The notes: generated by a model not told the origin, from the sequence alone. DNA of 64,000 nt from Phenylobacterium sp. (GCF_016124325.1 NZ_WGNY01000021.1:18955-82954), one strand, 5' to 3'; shown: positions 7,425 through 15,920, numbered from the stretch's first letter. Made by a program: numbers and translations.

Positions 7425-8549
7425 ATGAGTGGCTTGTGGCGTCATCTCAAGGGCTGGCCCGGCCTCGCCGCCGCCGCCGTGGTGACGTCGGCCGCCGTCG
7501 CCGGCGGGATGGTCTCGGCCGACCGCGCGTCGCTTCTCGCGGGCAAGCCGCCCGCCGCCCCCCACGCCCGCCTCGTCGCCGAAATCCCGCCGCCCGCGCC
7601 CCAGGCCCTGCAGGCCGAACTCGCCCGGCTGGCCGAGGGCTACGGCGAGGACGTCGGCCTGGCGGTCACCGACGTGAGGACGGGCTGGACGGCCGGCGTC
7701 GATCTCGACCGGCCGTATCCGCAGCAGAGCGTGTCCAAGCTGTGGGTGGCGCTGTCGGTGCTGCAGGCCGTGGACGACGGCTCGCTCACCCTGGACCAGC
7801 CGGTGGTGCTGACCAAGTCGGACCGCTCGGTGTTCTACCAGCCCGTGACCCGGCGCATCCGCGGGCCGGAGGGGTTCGAGACCACCGTCTACGACCTGCT
7901 CCAGCGCCAGCTCACCGAGAGCGACAACGCCGCCAGCGACAAGCTGATGGCCGAGGTCGGCGGGATCGACGTGGTCACCCGGACGATCACCGAGAAGGGC
8001 CTGAACGGCGTGGCCGTGGGCGCGTCCGAACGCGACCTGCAGACCCGTACGGCCGGTCTCACCTGGCGGCCCGAATACGGCTTCACCTGGATCTTCAAGC
8101 AGGCCCGCGCCGAACTGCCCGACGAGGTGCGCGACGCGGCGCTGGACGCCTACCTCGCCGCCCCGCCGGATGGCGCCAAGCCGGCGGCGATCACCCGGGC
8201 GCTGGCCTCGCTCAAGCGCGGCGAGCTGCTCTCGGCGGGCTCGACGCGGGTGATGCTGGACCTCATGGCCCAGTGTCGCACGGGCAGCTCGCGCCTGCGC
8301 GCCGGCCTGCCGGAGGACTGGGCCATCGCGCACAAGACCGGCACCGGCCCCGACTGGCGCGGCGCCTCGGTGGGAATCAACGACGTGGGGCTGCTGACCG
8401 CGCCCGACGGACGCACCTATGCGGTGGCGGTGATGCTGCGCGAGACGCGCAAGCCCCAGAGCCAGCGGCTGGCCCTGATGCACGCGGTGAGCCGCGCGGT
8501 GGTCGATCAGTGGGCGCGCGACACCGGCGGCGCGCGGATGGCCGACTAA
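7425..8549 (+). CDS. Class A beta-lactamase-like serine hydrolase
   Basis: This 374-residue exported protein has a hydrophobic segment near residues 14-34, a Pro-rich linker and a class A fold. The motifs are SVSK (S70-x-x-K73), SDN (130 loop) and KTG in HKTGTG. Counting 36 residues from the SDN serine reaches a glutamate in ERDLQ, the position of the general base Glu166, though the family ExxLN is here ExxLQ. Extra residues after it (PEYGFTW) suggest a modified omega loop, as in the A2 subclass. It starts 15 bp after the exporter stop. It may hydrolyse beta-lactams or act in cell-wall turnover. Confidence 0.8.
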   Translation: MSGLWRHLKGWPGLAAAAVVTSAAVAGGMVSADRASLLAGKPPAAPHARLVAEIPPPAPQALQAELARLAEGYGEDVGLAVTDVRTGWTAGVDLDRPYPQQSVSKLWVALSVLQAVDDGSLTLDQPVVLTKSDRSVFYQPVTRRIRGPEGFETTVYDLLQRQLTESDNAASDKLMAEVGGIDVVTRTITEKGLNGVAVGASERDLQTRTAGLTWRPEYGFTWIFKQARAELPDEVRDAALDAYLAAPPDGAKPAAITRALASLKRGELLSAGSTRVMLDLMAQCRTGSSRLRAGLPEDWAIAHKTGTGPDWRGASVGINDVGLLTAPDGRTYAVAVMLRETRKPQSQRLALMHAVSRAVVDQWARDTGGARMAD

Positions 8550-8555
8550 AGGTTC

Positions 8556-8606
8556 AGAGCCCGTCAGGGTGAAGTGGATACCGGTTCACCCGCCCGGACG
8601 GGCTCT
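8556..8606. repeat. Alphaproteobacterial palindromic intergenic element
   Basis: Arms AGAGCCCGTC (8556-8565) and GACGGGCTCT (8597-8606) enclose a second pair, GGGTGAA and TTCACCC, around a centre with GTGGATACCGGTT. This AGAGC...GTGGATACCGGTT...GCTCT architecture recalls a palindromic unit I remember in many alphaproteobacterial genomes. It lies 7 bp after the beta-lactamase stop and could also terminate its mRNA, although no T run follows. Confidence 0.6.
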
Positions 8607-8621
8607 ACACTCTTGAAGATC

Positions 8622-8669
8622 GAGCCTTCTTGTCCGGATCAGGTGATCCCACCTGATCCGGGAAGGCTC
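8622..8669. repeat. Second palindromic element, possible terminator of the minus-strand gene
   Basis: Arms GAGCCTTC and CCGGATCAGGT (8622-8644) pair with ACCTGATCCGG and GAAGGCTC (8651-8669) around a 6-nt loop. It is placed 15 bp after the first element and touches the stop codon of the minus-strand gene. Confidence 0.55.
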
Positions 8670-9076
8670 TAGCGCGCGGCCACCTGGCCGGCCGGCGGCC
8701 GCTGGATGCCCGGCACCACCGTGACCCGGATCGGCTCGCCGTTCATGTCGTGCGAGGACCAGACCACCCCGATCCCGCCGTCCTTCGGGAACTTCGTGCA
8801 GTACTTGAAGAACGGCACGGGGAAGGGCTTGGACTGGCGCAGGCAGACCTTGTTGTCGTCCTTGCTCGACCAGTGGCCGGACGACCACAGCCCCCGGCGG
8901 CCGACCGCCTCCCAGTCGCCGTCGGCGCGGATCCAGAGCCACTGGTAGCGGCCGTCGGGATAGAGCGCCTTGACGGTGTTGCCGAAGGCGGCGGCGAGGC
9001 CGCGCGGCTCGGCCGAGGCGTTCGATGCGGCGAGGGTGGCCGCCGCGGCGGCCAGGATCAGCAGGCTTCGGCGCAT
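8669..9076 (-). CDS. Small secreted protein of unknown function
   Basis: The product is 135 residues with a Sec signal peptide (MRRSLLILAAAAATLAASNA, then SA-EP) and a mature part rich in Trp and Gly (YQWLWIRADGDWEAVGRRG, LWSSGHWSS). Two cysteines, in VCLRQ and KYCTKF, could form a disulphide in the periplasm. I chose the ATG at 9076 because it starts exactly at the signal-peptide charge cluster; an ATG seven codons earlier is possible. It is followed by a PRC-barrel gene in the same direction upstream. No family is recognised. Confidence 0.7.
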   Translation of the reverse strand: MRRSLLILAAAAATLAASNASAEPRGLAAAFGNTVKALYPDGRYQWLWIRADGDWEAVGRRGLWSSGHWSSKDDNKVCLRQSKPFPVPFFKYCTKFPKDGGIGVVWSSHDMNGEPIRVTVVPGIQRPPAGQVAAR

Positions 9077-9138
9077 GGCGGCCACTCTAGTCGACATCGT
9101 TCGCAGGTTGGAACCCCACGCCCCGACGGGCGGGGCGG

Positions 9139-9507
9139 TCAGATCCAGTAGGGCCCGACGCCGTAGCGGCCGTAGTAGCCGAAGATCGCCTCGCGGCTTC
9201 CAGCGTCGTTCCACCCGCTCAACTCGCCCCCTTCGATCGTCGGGGCCTCCTCGATCGCCGCCTTGTCGAGCGGGACCACATAGGCGCGCCGGTCGGCGTC
9301 GTAGGTCAGCAGCCTCCACGGCACCGGGTGATATTTCTCGCCAAAGCCCAGGACCCCGCCGAAGGACAGGATCGCGTAGGCCACCTCGCCCGAGACCTTG
9401 TCGATCGCGACGTCCTCGATCTTGCCCAGCTTGTCGCCGGCCTCGTTGCAGACATCGGTCCCGTTGACGCGGTCTGCGGGAATCAGCGGATGGACGGGCT
9501 TGTTCAT
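9139..9507 (-). CDS. PRC-barrel domain protein
   Basis: This 122-residue soluble protein carries one PRC-barrel domain at about residues 15-85 (GDKLGKIEDVAIDKVSGEVA, then YAILSFGGVLGFGEKYHPVP). A C-terminal tail ends in GYYGRYGVGPYWI. An excellent AGGAGGAG ribosome site precedes the ATG at 9507. PRC-barrel proteins are often induced in the alphaproteobacterial general stress response. A one-mismatch SigT-type promoter (TGAAC-N17-CGTT, 9562 to 9537) lies just upstream. Confidence 0.82.
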   Translation of the reverse strand: MNKPVHPLIPADRVNGTDVCNEAGDKLGKIEDVAIDKVSGEVAYAILSFGGVLGFGEKYHPVPWRLLTYDADRRAYVVPLDKAAIEEAPTIEGGELSGWNDAGSREAIFGYYGRYGVGPYWI

Positions 9508-9559
9508 CGTTCTCCTCCTTTGCGGCATACGGACTCAACGGTCCGGCCCGCGAAGAGGT

Positions 9560-10756
9560 TCAGCGCGCCGCCAAGATGGGCGTGGCGCCGATGTTGGTGC
9601 GCCCCACGCCGTCCACCTGGTACAGCGCCTCCACCGCCCTGTCGGGATCGAGGCGGAGCGCGGCCAGCGACCGGCCGTCGGCGGCGATCTCGGCGGTCTG
9701 CATCACCCCGATGTCGCGGTTCCCGGCGACGATGACGAAGCGGTTGCCCGCCGCCCCGCGGAAGGCGGCCAGATAGCCGTAGTCGCGGTTGGGCTGTCCC
9801 GTCGCGGCCGGCCCCGCGCCGGAGGTGTAGCTGACGCCGGTGCGGCGATCGATCAGCTCGTCGTAGGTGGCCCCGATGGTGAAGCGCGAGCGCTCGAACA
9901 CCGGCGCCTGCAGGACCCGCAGGGCCGAGAGGTAGCCCACGTAGACGATGTCAGCGCTCTTCAGCATGTCGGGGGTGAGCTGGGAGGCGGTGATCACGCG
10001 GACGCGGCCGAGCCCGCCGGCCGCCTGGCGCACCAGGGGCATGATTTCGCGCAGCGCCAGCGTGGCGCCCACGGGGGTGTAGTAGGTGTCGAGGTCGACG
10101 TAGCGGCCCTGGAGCTGCGGGTTGGCCATCAGGAAGGCGTCGAGGTCGGCCGGCGAATTGATCTCGAACGCCCGCACCATCCGCTTGGGCGTGTCGCCAT
10201 AGTCGGTGTCGCCGAAGATGTAGTAGTCGCCGATCGCCACGATCACGGGCCGTTCGCGCCCCAGCCCGGCCCAGATCGGCGAGGCGGCCGCGGCGGCCAG
10301 GTCCTGGGTGGGCCCGGCGCGGCCGGCCACCCACCACCACGCCCCGGCGTTGGCGGCGACCAGGACCGCGGCGGCGGCCACGGCCGGCCAAAGCCACCGG
10401 GACCGGGCGCGCCGCCCGGCGGCCGGGGCGGGCGCGGCGGTCGCGATCTCCAGGCGGTATTCGCCGACGGGGATCACCAGGCGCCGGGTCTCGTCCGCGC
10501 CGGGACCGGCGTAGAAGGCCTCGAGCTTCTTGCGCAGGCGATGGACGTAGACCCGCACCGAGGCGTCGCCCGACAGGTCGGGTTCGCGGCCGAACACGTC
10601 GAGGGCCACGTCGGCCTCGCTGAGCGTGCGGCCCCGCCGCTCGGGCGCGGCGAGATAGTCGAACAGGCGCGCCAGGCCGTGGCTGCGGCCCAGCACGCCG
10701 GCCGCGCGCACGCGGGCGACCTGCGCCTCGAAAGCCTCTGACGGGTCGTCGATCAT
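9560..10756 (-). CDS. Membrane-tethered OmpR-type winged-helix protein with large C-terminal domain
   Basis: Residues 1-105 form a winged helix of the OmpR/ToxR type (DASVRVYVHRLRKKLEAFY is the recognition region and VGEYRLEI the final strand). A basic stretch and one TM helix at about 118-140 follow, then an extracytoplasmic domain of about 250 residues (PVIVAIGDYYIFGDTDYGD, and NRDYGYLAAFRG). The layout resembles ToxR/CadC one-component membrane regulators that read a periplasmic signal and bind DNA directly. There is no phosphoacceptor domain. The C-terminal domain is not one I recognise. An acyltransferase gene lies upstream on the same strand, 73 bp away. Confidence 0.75.
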   Translation of the reverse strand: MIDDPSEAFEAQVARVRAAGVLGRSHGLARLFDYLAAPERRGRTLSEADVALDVFGREPDLSGDASVRVYVHRLRKKLEAFYAGPGADETRRLVIPVGEYRLEIATAAPAPAAGRRARSRWLWPAVAAAAVLVAANAGAWWWVAGRAGPTQDLAAAAASPIWAGLGRERPVIVAIGDYYIFGDTDYGDTPKRMVRAFEINSPADLDAFLMANPQLQGRYVDLDTYYTPVGATLALREIMPLVRQAAGGLGRVRVITASQLTPDMLKSADIVYVGYLSALRVLQAPVFERSRFTIGATYDELIDRRTGVSYTSGAGPAATGQPNRDYGYLAAFRGAAGNRFVIVAGNRDIGVMQTAEIAADGRSLAALRLDPDRAVEALYQVDGVGRTNIGATPILAAR

Positions 10757-10829
10757 CCCTGGCCTTCCACTCCCGCCCCGCTGTAACCCTCTGTAACGTC
10801 CGGGGAATGTCCGGCGGGAAACGTGGAGC

Positions 10830-11744
10830 CTACCACGCGGGGCGCGGGCCTGGCTTCAGCGACAGCGCCGGGCGCTCGACGAGGAACCAGCTCATCAGGG
10901 CGAACGGGATCACCGCCAGGACCGCGGTGGCGAGGTTGAGCACGCCGTGGACGGCCAGCATTTGCTGCACGGGAAAGGCGTAGATGTAGACCCCGTAGCT
11001 GAGGTCGGCCGGCAGCTTGCCGGGCCGCGAGAGGCCCAGGACGGCGGTCGGCAGGGCGAGTGGCCCCGCCAGCGGAAAGGCCAGGACCGAAAGCGCGCCC
11101 GCCCAGAGCGGAACGGCGACGCCGCCCGCCTGCAGCGCCGCCCCGGCGAAGAACAGCAGGCCGTTGCGCGCGATCAGGAAGGCGACGCGGCTGGCCCGCT
11201 CGTCGGCCCACTGCGGCGCGGCGAAGGTCATGACCAGCCAGACCGCGGCGCACAGGCCGGCCAGCGCCAGCATCGGGGCGAGCCGCGCGCGGACCGCCAT
11301 GAGCACGAGGTAGAAGCTGAACTCCAGGCGCAGCGTCCACAGCACGCCGTTGACCACCCCGGCCATCGGCGCGGTTTCGAAGACGCCCGGCAGCTCGTAG
11401 GTCGCCGGATAGAGCAGCGCGTTGCGGAGCACGTAGAGCGCCGCCTTCGGCCAGTAGACGCCCATCGGCGCCGTGGTGACGAAGGCCAGCAGGACCACCG
11501 TCACGACCAGCGATGCGATCAGGCCCGGCTCGATGCGCAGCACGCGCTTGAGCAGATAGGTCTTCGGGTCGCGCCGGTAGCTGGCCGCCACGAGGTAGCC
11601 GCTGATCACGAAGAAGATGGAGACGCCCAGCGCGCCCAGGTCCTCGACGCCCACGATGCGGAGCGGCGGCTGGCCGGCCAGCGGGAAGGTGTGGCTCACC
11701 ACCACCAGCAGGGCCGCGACCAGCCGCATGAGGTCGAACGTCAT
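10830..11744 (-). CDS. Acyltransferase family 3 (OafA-like) membrane protein
   Basis: This 304-residue inner-membrane protein has about ten TM helices and the acyltransferase-3 signature near the N-terminus: MTFDLMRLVAALLVVVSHTF contains the catalytic histidine, followed by GALGVSIFFVISGYLVAASY. Such enzymes transfer acetyl or other acyl groups to cell-surface sugars such as O-antigen, exopolysaccharide or peptidoglycan. It lacks a C-terminal SGNH domain. No glycan cluster surrounds it, so the acceptor is unknown. Confidence 0.83.
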   Translation of the reverse strand: MTFDLMRLVAALLVVVSHTFPLAGQPPLRIVGVEDLGALGVSIFFVISGYLVAASYRRDPKTYLLKRVLRIEPGLIASLVVTVVLLAFVTTAPMGVYWPKAALYVLRNALLYPATYELPGVFETAPMAGVVNGVLWTLRLEFSFYLVLMAVRARLAPMLALAGLCAAVWLVMTFAAPQWADERASRVAFLIARNGLLFFAGAALQAGGVAVPLWAGALSVLAFPLAGPLALPTAVLGLSRPGKLPADLSYGVYIYAFPVQQMLAVHGVLNLATAVLAVIPFALMSWFLVERPALSLKPGPRPAW

Positions 11745-11788
11745 GCGGCCAGCGTTAGCACGGGATTCGCCCGTCCCTCAGGCCGGCG

Positions 11789-13987
11789 TCAGCTCTTGAC
11801 GAACGGCTGGCTGAAGGTGGGCTGGCCGGTCAGGGTCAACAAGGCGTTGGCGACCGCGGGGCCGATCACCGGCGTCCCGGGCTCGCCGACGCCGCTCGGC
11901 GGATTGGCCGAAGTGACGATGTAGGTCTCGACCTTCGGCGCCTCGGAGTGGCGCAGCACCCGATAGGTGTCGAAGTTCGCCTGATCGACCTTGCCGTCGG
12001 TGAGCGTGATCTGGCCGAACATCGCCGCCGACAGGCCGTAGCAGGTCCCGCCCTCCATCTGGGCCGCGATCTGGTCGGGCGAGATGGCGACGCCGCAGTC
12101 GATGGCGGTGACCACGCGGCCCACCTTCGGCACGCCGTTCTCCAGCTTCACCTCGGCCACCTGGGCGACCACCGAGCCGAAGCTCTCGTGGACGGCCACG
12201 CCCCGCGTCCAGCCTTCGGGCGCGGGCTCGCTCCACCCGGCCTTCTCGGCGGCGAGGTTCAGCACGCCGAGATGGCGCGTCGCGCCGGCCTTGCCGTAGA
12301 GCGCGCGGCGATACTCCACCGGGTCCTTCCCCGCCCGCTTGGCGAGCTGGTCGACGGTGTGCTCCATCACATAGGCCGTGTGGGTGGCCCCCACCGAGCG
12401 CCACCACAGGACCGGCACGCCCACGTCGGGCTGCAGGACCTGGGCGTCGACCACCGGCGTCGCCTTGAGGTACGGCGAGCCCTTGGCCCCCTCGACGCCG
12501 GTTTCGTCGTAGTCGCCGCCCGTGGGCGCGCCGGGCGGGGCGCCCTTCATGATCGACTGGGTGACCACGCGGTGCCGCCAGGTGGCGGGAAAGCCGTCCT
12601 TGTCGAGCGTGATGCGCAGGGCGTGGTGCACGATCGGCCGGAAGTAGCCGGCGCGCATGTCGTCCTCGCGCGTCCAGACCAGCTTCACCGGCCGCCCCGC
12701 CCCCACCTTCTTGGCGATATGGACGCACTCGGCCACGTAGTCGGACTGGAAGTTGGTGCGCCGTCCGAACGAGCCGCCCGCGAACAGGGTCTCGATCTCC
12801 ACCGAACCGGGCAGCGCCGGGGCGATCCTGGCGGTGTTGAGCTGGTCGAGCGTCGGCGACTGCGAACCGAAGACCAGCCGCGGCGGGCCTTTGCCGATCA
12901 TGGCCACGCAGTTCATCGGCTCCATGGTCGCGTGCGCGAGATAGGGGAAGTCGTAGGCGATCTCCAGCGCCTCGCCCCCCTCCGTCGCCTTGGCCGTGTC
13001 GCCATGGGCCTCGAAGCTCTTCCAGCCGTTCTTCTCCGGCGCCGCGGTCTTGCCCGACGCCAGGTCGCGGTACTGGGCCAGGATCTGGGTGGTGCCGCGC
13101 TTCTCGGCCTTGGAGTCGTCCCAGGTCACTTTCAGCGCGTCGCGGGCGGTCTTGGCGGCGTAGGTGGACTGGGCCACCACCGCCACGCCGGTCGGGATCT
13201 TGAAGATCTCGACCACGCCGGGGACCTTCTCGGCCTCCGCCGCGTCGAACGAGGCCACCTTGCCGCCGAACAGCGGGGCGTGCGCCACCACGGCCACCAG
13301 CATGTTGGGCAGCCGGACGTCCTGGGTGTAGCGGGCGGTGCCGGTGCTCTTGGCCTGGGCGTCCTTGCGGCGCACCAGGTCGGAGCCGATCAGGGTGAAG
13401 GCCTTGGGATCCTTCAGGGCGGGCGCCTGCGGCGGCGTCACCTTGGCGGCGTCGGCCACCAGCTCGCCGAAGCCGGCCTTACGCCCGGACGGATGGGCGA
13501 CGACGCTGTCCTTCACCGTGACCTCGGCGACCGGCACGGCCCATTTCGTGGCGGCGGCCTGCACGAACATGGCCCGCGCCGCCGCGCCGGCCGTACGCAG
13601 CTGGGTCCAGGAGTTGGCGATGGCCGACGAGCCCCCGGTCCCCTGGATGCCGCCCATCAGCGTGTTGCCGTAGAGCTTGGCGTTGGCGGGCGCCTGCTCG
13701 ACCTTCACCCGGTCCCAGTCGGCGTCCATCTCCTCGGCGACGATGGCGGCGAGGCCGGCGTGGTTCCCCTGGCCGAACTCGATGTGCTTGGACACGACCG
13801 TGACCGCCCCGTCGGGGTCGACCTTCACGAAGGGCCCGAAGGCGCCGGGTTTCACCTTCGAGCCCGCCGACAGCGCGTCGGGCATCGAGCAGCCGACCAG
13901 CAACGCGCCGCCGACCAGCGTCGCGCCGACCGCAAGAGCCTCGCGGCGGGTCGGCGCGGCGGCGATATCCTTGAAAGGCTTGTTCAT
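11789..13987 (-). CDS. Xanthine dehydrogenase-family molybdopterin-binding subunit (IorB/aldehyde oxidoreductase-like)
   Basis: The 732-residue catalytic subunit binds molybdopterin cytosine dinucleotide and should oxidise an aldehyde or N-heterocycle in the periplasm. A twin-arginine signal (TRREALAVGATLVGGALLVG, then C) leads the protein, and the following Cys suggests lipidation. The Mo-binding domains include GTGGSSAIANSW and the terminal PVIGPAVANALLTLTG. The ATG at 13987 starts the Tat signal, 11 bp after the 2Fe-2S subunit stop. With the small Fe-S protein and a divergent cytochrome c it matches IorAB-type enzymes that pass electrons to cytochromes. No FAD subunit is present. The substrate is unknown. 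Confidence 0.87.
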   Translation of the reverse strand: MNKPFKDIAAAPTRREALAVGATLVGGALLVGCSMPDALSAGSKVKPGAFGPFVKVDPDGAVTVVSKHIEFGQGNHAGLAAIVAEEMDADWDRVKVEQAPANAKLYGNTLMGGIQGTGGSSAIANSWTQLRTAGAAARAMFVQAAATKWAVPVAEVTVKDSVVAHPSGRKAGFGELVADAAKVTPPQAPALKDPKAFTLIGSDLVRRKDAQAKSTGTARYTQDVRLPNMLVAVVAHAPLFGGKVASFDAAEAEKVPGVVEIFKIPTGVAVVAQSTYAAKTARDALKVTWDDSKAEKRGTTQILAQYRDLASGKTAAPEKNGWKSFEAHGDTAKATEGGEALEIAYDFPYLAHATMEPMNCVAMIGKGPPRLVFGSQSPTLDQLNTARIAPALPGSVEIETLFAGGSFGRRTNFQSDYVAECVHIAKKVGAGRPVKLVWTREDDMRAGYFRPIVHHALRITLDKDGFPATWRHRVVTQSIMKGAPPGAPTGGDYDETGVEGAKGSPYLKATPVVDAQVLQPDVGVPVLWWRSVGATHTAYVMEHTVDQLAKRAGKDPVEYRRALYGKAGATRHLGVLNLAAEKAGWSEPAPEGWTRGVAVHESFGSVVAQVAEVKLENGVPKVGRVVTAIDCGVAISPDQIAAQMEGGTCYGLSAAMFGQITLTDGKVDQANFDTYRVLRHSEAPKVETYIVTSANPPSGVGEPGTPVIGPAVANALLTLTGQPTFSQPFVKS

Positions 13988-13998
13988 GGCCGTCCCCC

Positions 13999-14460
13999 CT
14001 ACTTGGCCGCCGCCGGCTGGGCCGAGGCGTCCTTGATCGCGGCGTGGATGCGCTGATAGGCGCCGCAGCGGCAGATGTTGCCCTCCATCGCCGCGTCGAT
14101 CGCCGCATCGTCGGGGTTCGGATTCTGCGCCAGCAGGCCCACCGCGCTCATGATCTGGCCCGACTGGCAGTAGCCGCACTGGGGCACGTCCAGCTTCACC
14201 CAGGCCTGCTGCACCGGATGCTCGCCGCCCAGGCCCTCGATGGTGGTGATCTTCATGCCGCTCAGCGCCGAGACCGGCGCCTGGCACGAGCGGATCGGCT
14301 GGCCATCGGCCAGCACGGTGCAGGCCCCGCATTGGGCGATGCCGCAGCCGTATTTCGTGCCGGTCAGCCCCAGTTCATCCCGCAGCACCCACAACAGCGG
14401 CGTGTCGGGCGGCGAGTTGACGTTGAGGGGCCGTCCGTTCACATCCAGCGTAGTCGCCAT
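13999..14460 (-). CDS. (2Fe-2S)-binding subunit of molybdenum oxidoreductase (IorA/CoxS-like)
   Basis: This 153-residue electron-transfer subunit binds two 2Fe-2S clusters. The N-terminal plant-ferredoxin-type cluster uses [15 protein letters not shown] with a later Cys in RSCQAP. The C-terminal all-helical domain uses [13 protein letters not shown] and [11 protein letters not shown]. There is no signal peptide, so it is presumably exported in complex with the Tat-signal-bearing large subunit encoded 11 bp downstream. The ATG at 14460 is preferred because AGGG is well spaced; another ATG lies 9 bp upstream. Confidence 0.9.
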   Translation of the reverse strand: MATTLDVNGRPLNVNSPPDTPLLWVLRDELGLTGTKYGCGIAQCGACTVLADGQPIRSCQAPVSALSGMKITTIEGLGGEHPVQQAWVKLDVPQCGYCQSGQIMSAVGLLAQNPNPDDAAIDAAMEGNICRCGAYQRIHAAIKDASAQPAAAK

Positions 14461-14590
14461 GAGCCGCATCCCTGACTGATTTGTTTCGATCCTAACGTTG
14501 TTCAGACATCCGCGTAAATCGCGCCCCGGCGACAACAGCCGTTCCGCGCTTGCGCCGCACCACGCCGACGAACCCTGCGAAGGAGTCCCC

Positions 14591-14935
14591 ATGTTCCGCC
14601 TTGCCGCGCTCGCGTCCGCCCTGAGCCTCGCCGCCCTGCCCGCCCTGGCGGCCGACGGGGAGCAGCTCTTCAACATCCAGTGCCGCCAGTGCCACATGGG
14701 CTCGATCATGGGGCCCAGCCTCGTGGGTACGGCGGGCGGCCCGATCGCGGCCAAGCCCGGCTTCACGTACACGCCCGGTCTCAAGGCCAAGTCGGACCAG
14801 ACCTGGACCGACGAGAACCTCGACGCCTTCCTGAAGGGCCCGGCGGCGTTCGCGCCCGGCACCAAGATGTTCGCCACCGTGCCCTCCGACGAGGCCCGCG
14901 CGGCGCTCATCGCCTACCTCAAGACCCTGAAGTAG
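14591..14935 (+). CDS. Small soluble c-type cytochrome
   Basis: The product is 114 residues with a Sec signal ([20 protein letters not shown]), one haem-binding CRQCH motif and a likely axial Met near TKMFATV. The fold matches class I cytochrome c, similar to cytochrome c2/c550. An AAGGAG ribosome site precedes the ATG. It is divergent from the molybdenum oxidoreductase genes and is a natural periplasmic electron acceptor for them. The next gene starts 7 bp downstream. Confidence 0.88.
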   Translation: MFRLAALASALSLAALPALAADGEQLFNIQCRQCHMGSIMGPSLVGTAGGPIAAKPGFTYTPGLKAKSDQTWTDENLDAFLKGPAAFAPGTKMFATVPSDEARAALIAYLKTLK

Positions 14936-14942
14936 CGCCGCC

Positions 14943-15827
14943 GTGGACGCCTTCCCCGCCTTCTTCCCGCTGGCCGGCCGCACGGTCGCCGTGGCGGGCG
15001 AGGGCGAGGGCGCCGAGGCCAAGGCGCGGCTGTTCGACGGATCGCCCGCGACGCTCCTGCGCCTGACCGGGCCGCGGGCGCTGGATCCGCGCGCCTATGC
15101 GGGCGTGAGCCTGGCCTTCGTGGCCGCCGAGGACGACGCCTGGGCGCTGGCGGCGGTGGAGGCGGCGCGCGCCGCCAACGTGCCCGTCAACGCGGTGGAC
15201 CGCCCCGCGCTCTGCGACTTCGTCACCCCGGCGGTGATCGACCGCGGCGAGGTGGTGGCCGCCATCGGCACGGGCGGCGCCTCGCCCATGCTGGCGACCA
15301 TGCTGCGCCACGACATCGAGACCCGCGTGCCCGAGGGCGCCGGCCGGATCGCGGCCCTGTTCCAGGCGATGCAGGACGAGGTGCGCGCCACCCTGCCCGA
15401 CCCCGCGGCCCGCCGCCGCTTCCTGCGCGCCGCCCTCTCGGGCCCGGCCGCTTCGGCGGCGTTGGCCGGCGACATGGACACCGCCCGCGAGCGCCTGCGC
15501 GCCGCGCTGGCCGACAATCCGCAGATGGCGGGCAAGGTGCAGTACATCGACGCGCGCGGGCCGGCCGACCTGCTCGCCCTGCGCGCCGCCCGCGCACTGG
15601 CCGCCGCCGACGTGCTGGCCTGCGACGAGGGCGCCCATCCGGACGTCCTGGCCCTGGCCCGGCGCGACGCCGAGCGGCTGCCGCCCACGACCTGCGACCG
15701 GCTCGCCGCCCTGGCCGCCGAGGGCCTCACCGTGGCGCGGCTGGTCACCGATCCCGCGTGGCGGGGCGAACAGACCGCCCTCGACGCCCTGGGCGTGACC
15801 ACCGAAGTGCTTCCGATCGCCGGCTAG
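14943..15827 (+). CDS. Siroheme synthase N-terminal (precorrin-2 dehydrogenase) protein with a truncated methyltransferase-like tail
   Basis: The first 150 residues match the CysG N-terminal NAD-binding and dimerisation domains (NAVDRPALCDFVTPAVIDRG, IGTGGASPMLATMLR), which oxidise precorrin-2 and insert iron in siroheme synthesis. Residues from about 195 (GKVQYIDARGPADLLALRAA, then RALAAADVLACDEGA) resemble only the first strand-helix unit of the SAM-dependent uroporphyrinogen methyltransferase; the rest of that domain is absent. The start is GTG, 7 bp after the cytochrome gene. The NAD-binding GxGxxA loop is degenerate (VAGEGEGAEAKARL), so activity is uncertain. Confidence 0.78.
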   Translation: MDAFPAFFPLAGRTVAVAGEGEGAEAKARLFDGSPATLLRLTGPRALDPRAYAGVSLAFVAAEDDAWALAAVEAARAANVPVNAVDRPALCDFVTPAVIDRGEVVAAIGTGGASPMLATMLRHDIETRVPEGAGRIAALFQAMQDEVRATLPDPAARRRFLRAALSGPAASAALAGDMDTARERLRAALADNPQMAGKVQYIDARGPADLLALRAARALAAADVLACDEGAHPDVLALARRDAERLPPTTCDRLAALAAEGLTVARLVTDPAWRGEQTALDALGVTTEVLPIAG

Positions 15828-15920
15828 GGGCCAAATCGCGCGGCGGCGGACGTCTGGGCCGGACAGGCTGGCGGATTTCGTGCTGTTCTTCGTTCAGATG
15901 GGCGAGGGCCTGGTCGGGAG

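Noticed and set aside
5430..8483. 1017-codon open frame on the minus strand opposite the exporter and beta-lactamase
   Set aside because: It is an antisense shadow in GC-rich DNA; the Arg/Gly/His-rich composition has no domains and it covers well-supported genes.
11948..14056. 702-codon frame antisense to the molybdenum subunit
   Set aside because: Shadow frame; the minus-strand product has a Tat signal and conserved Mo-binding motifs.
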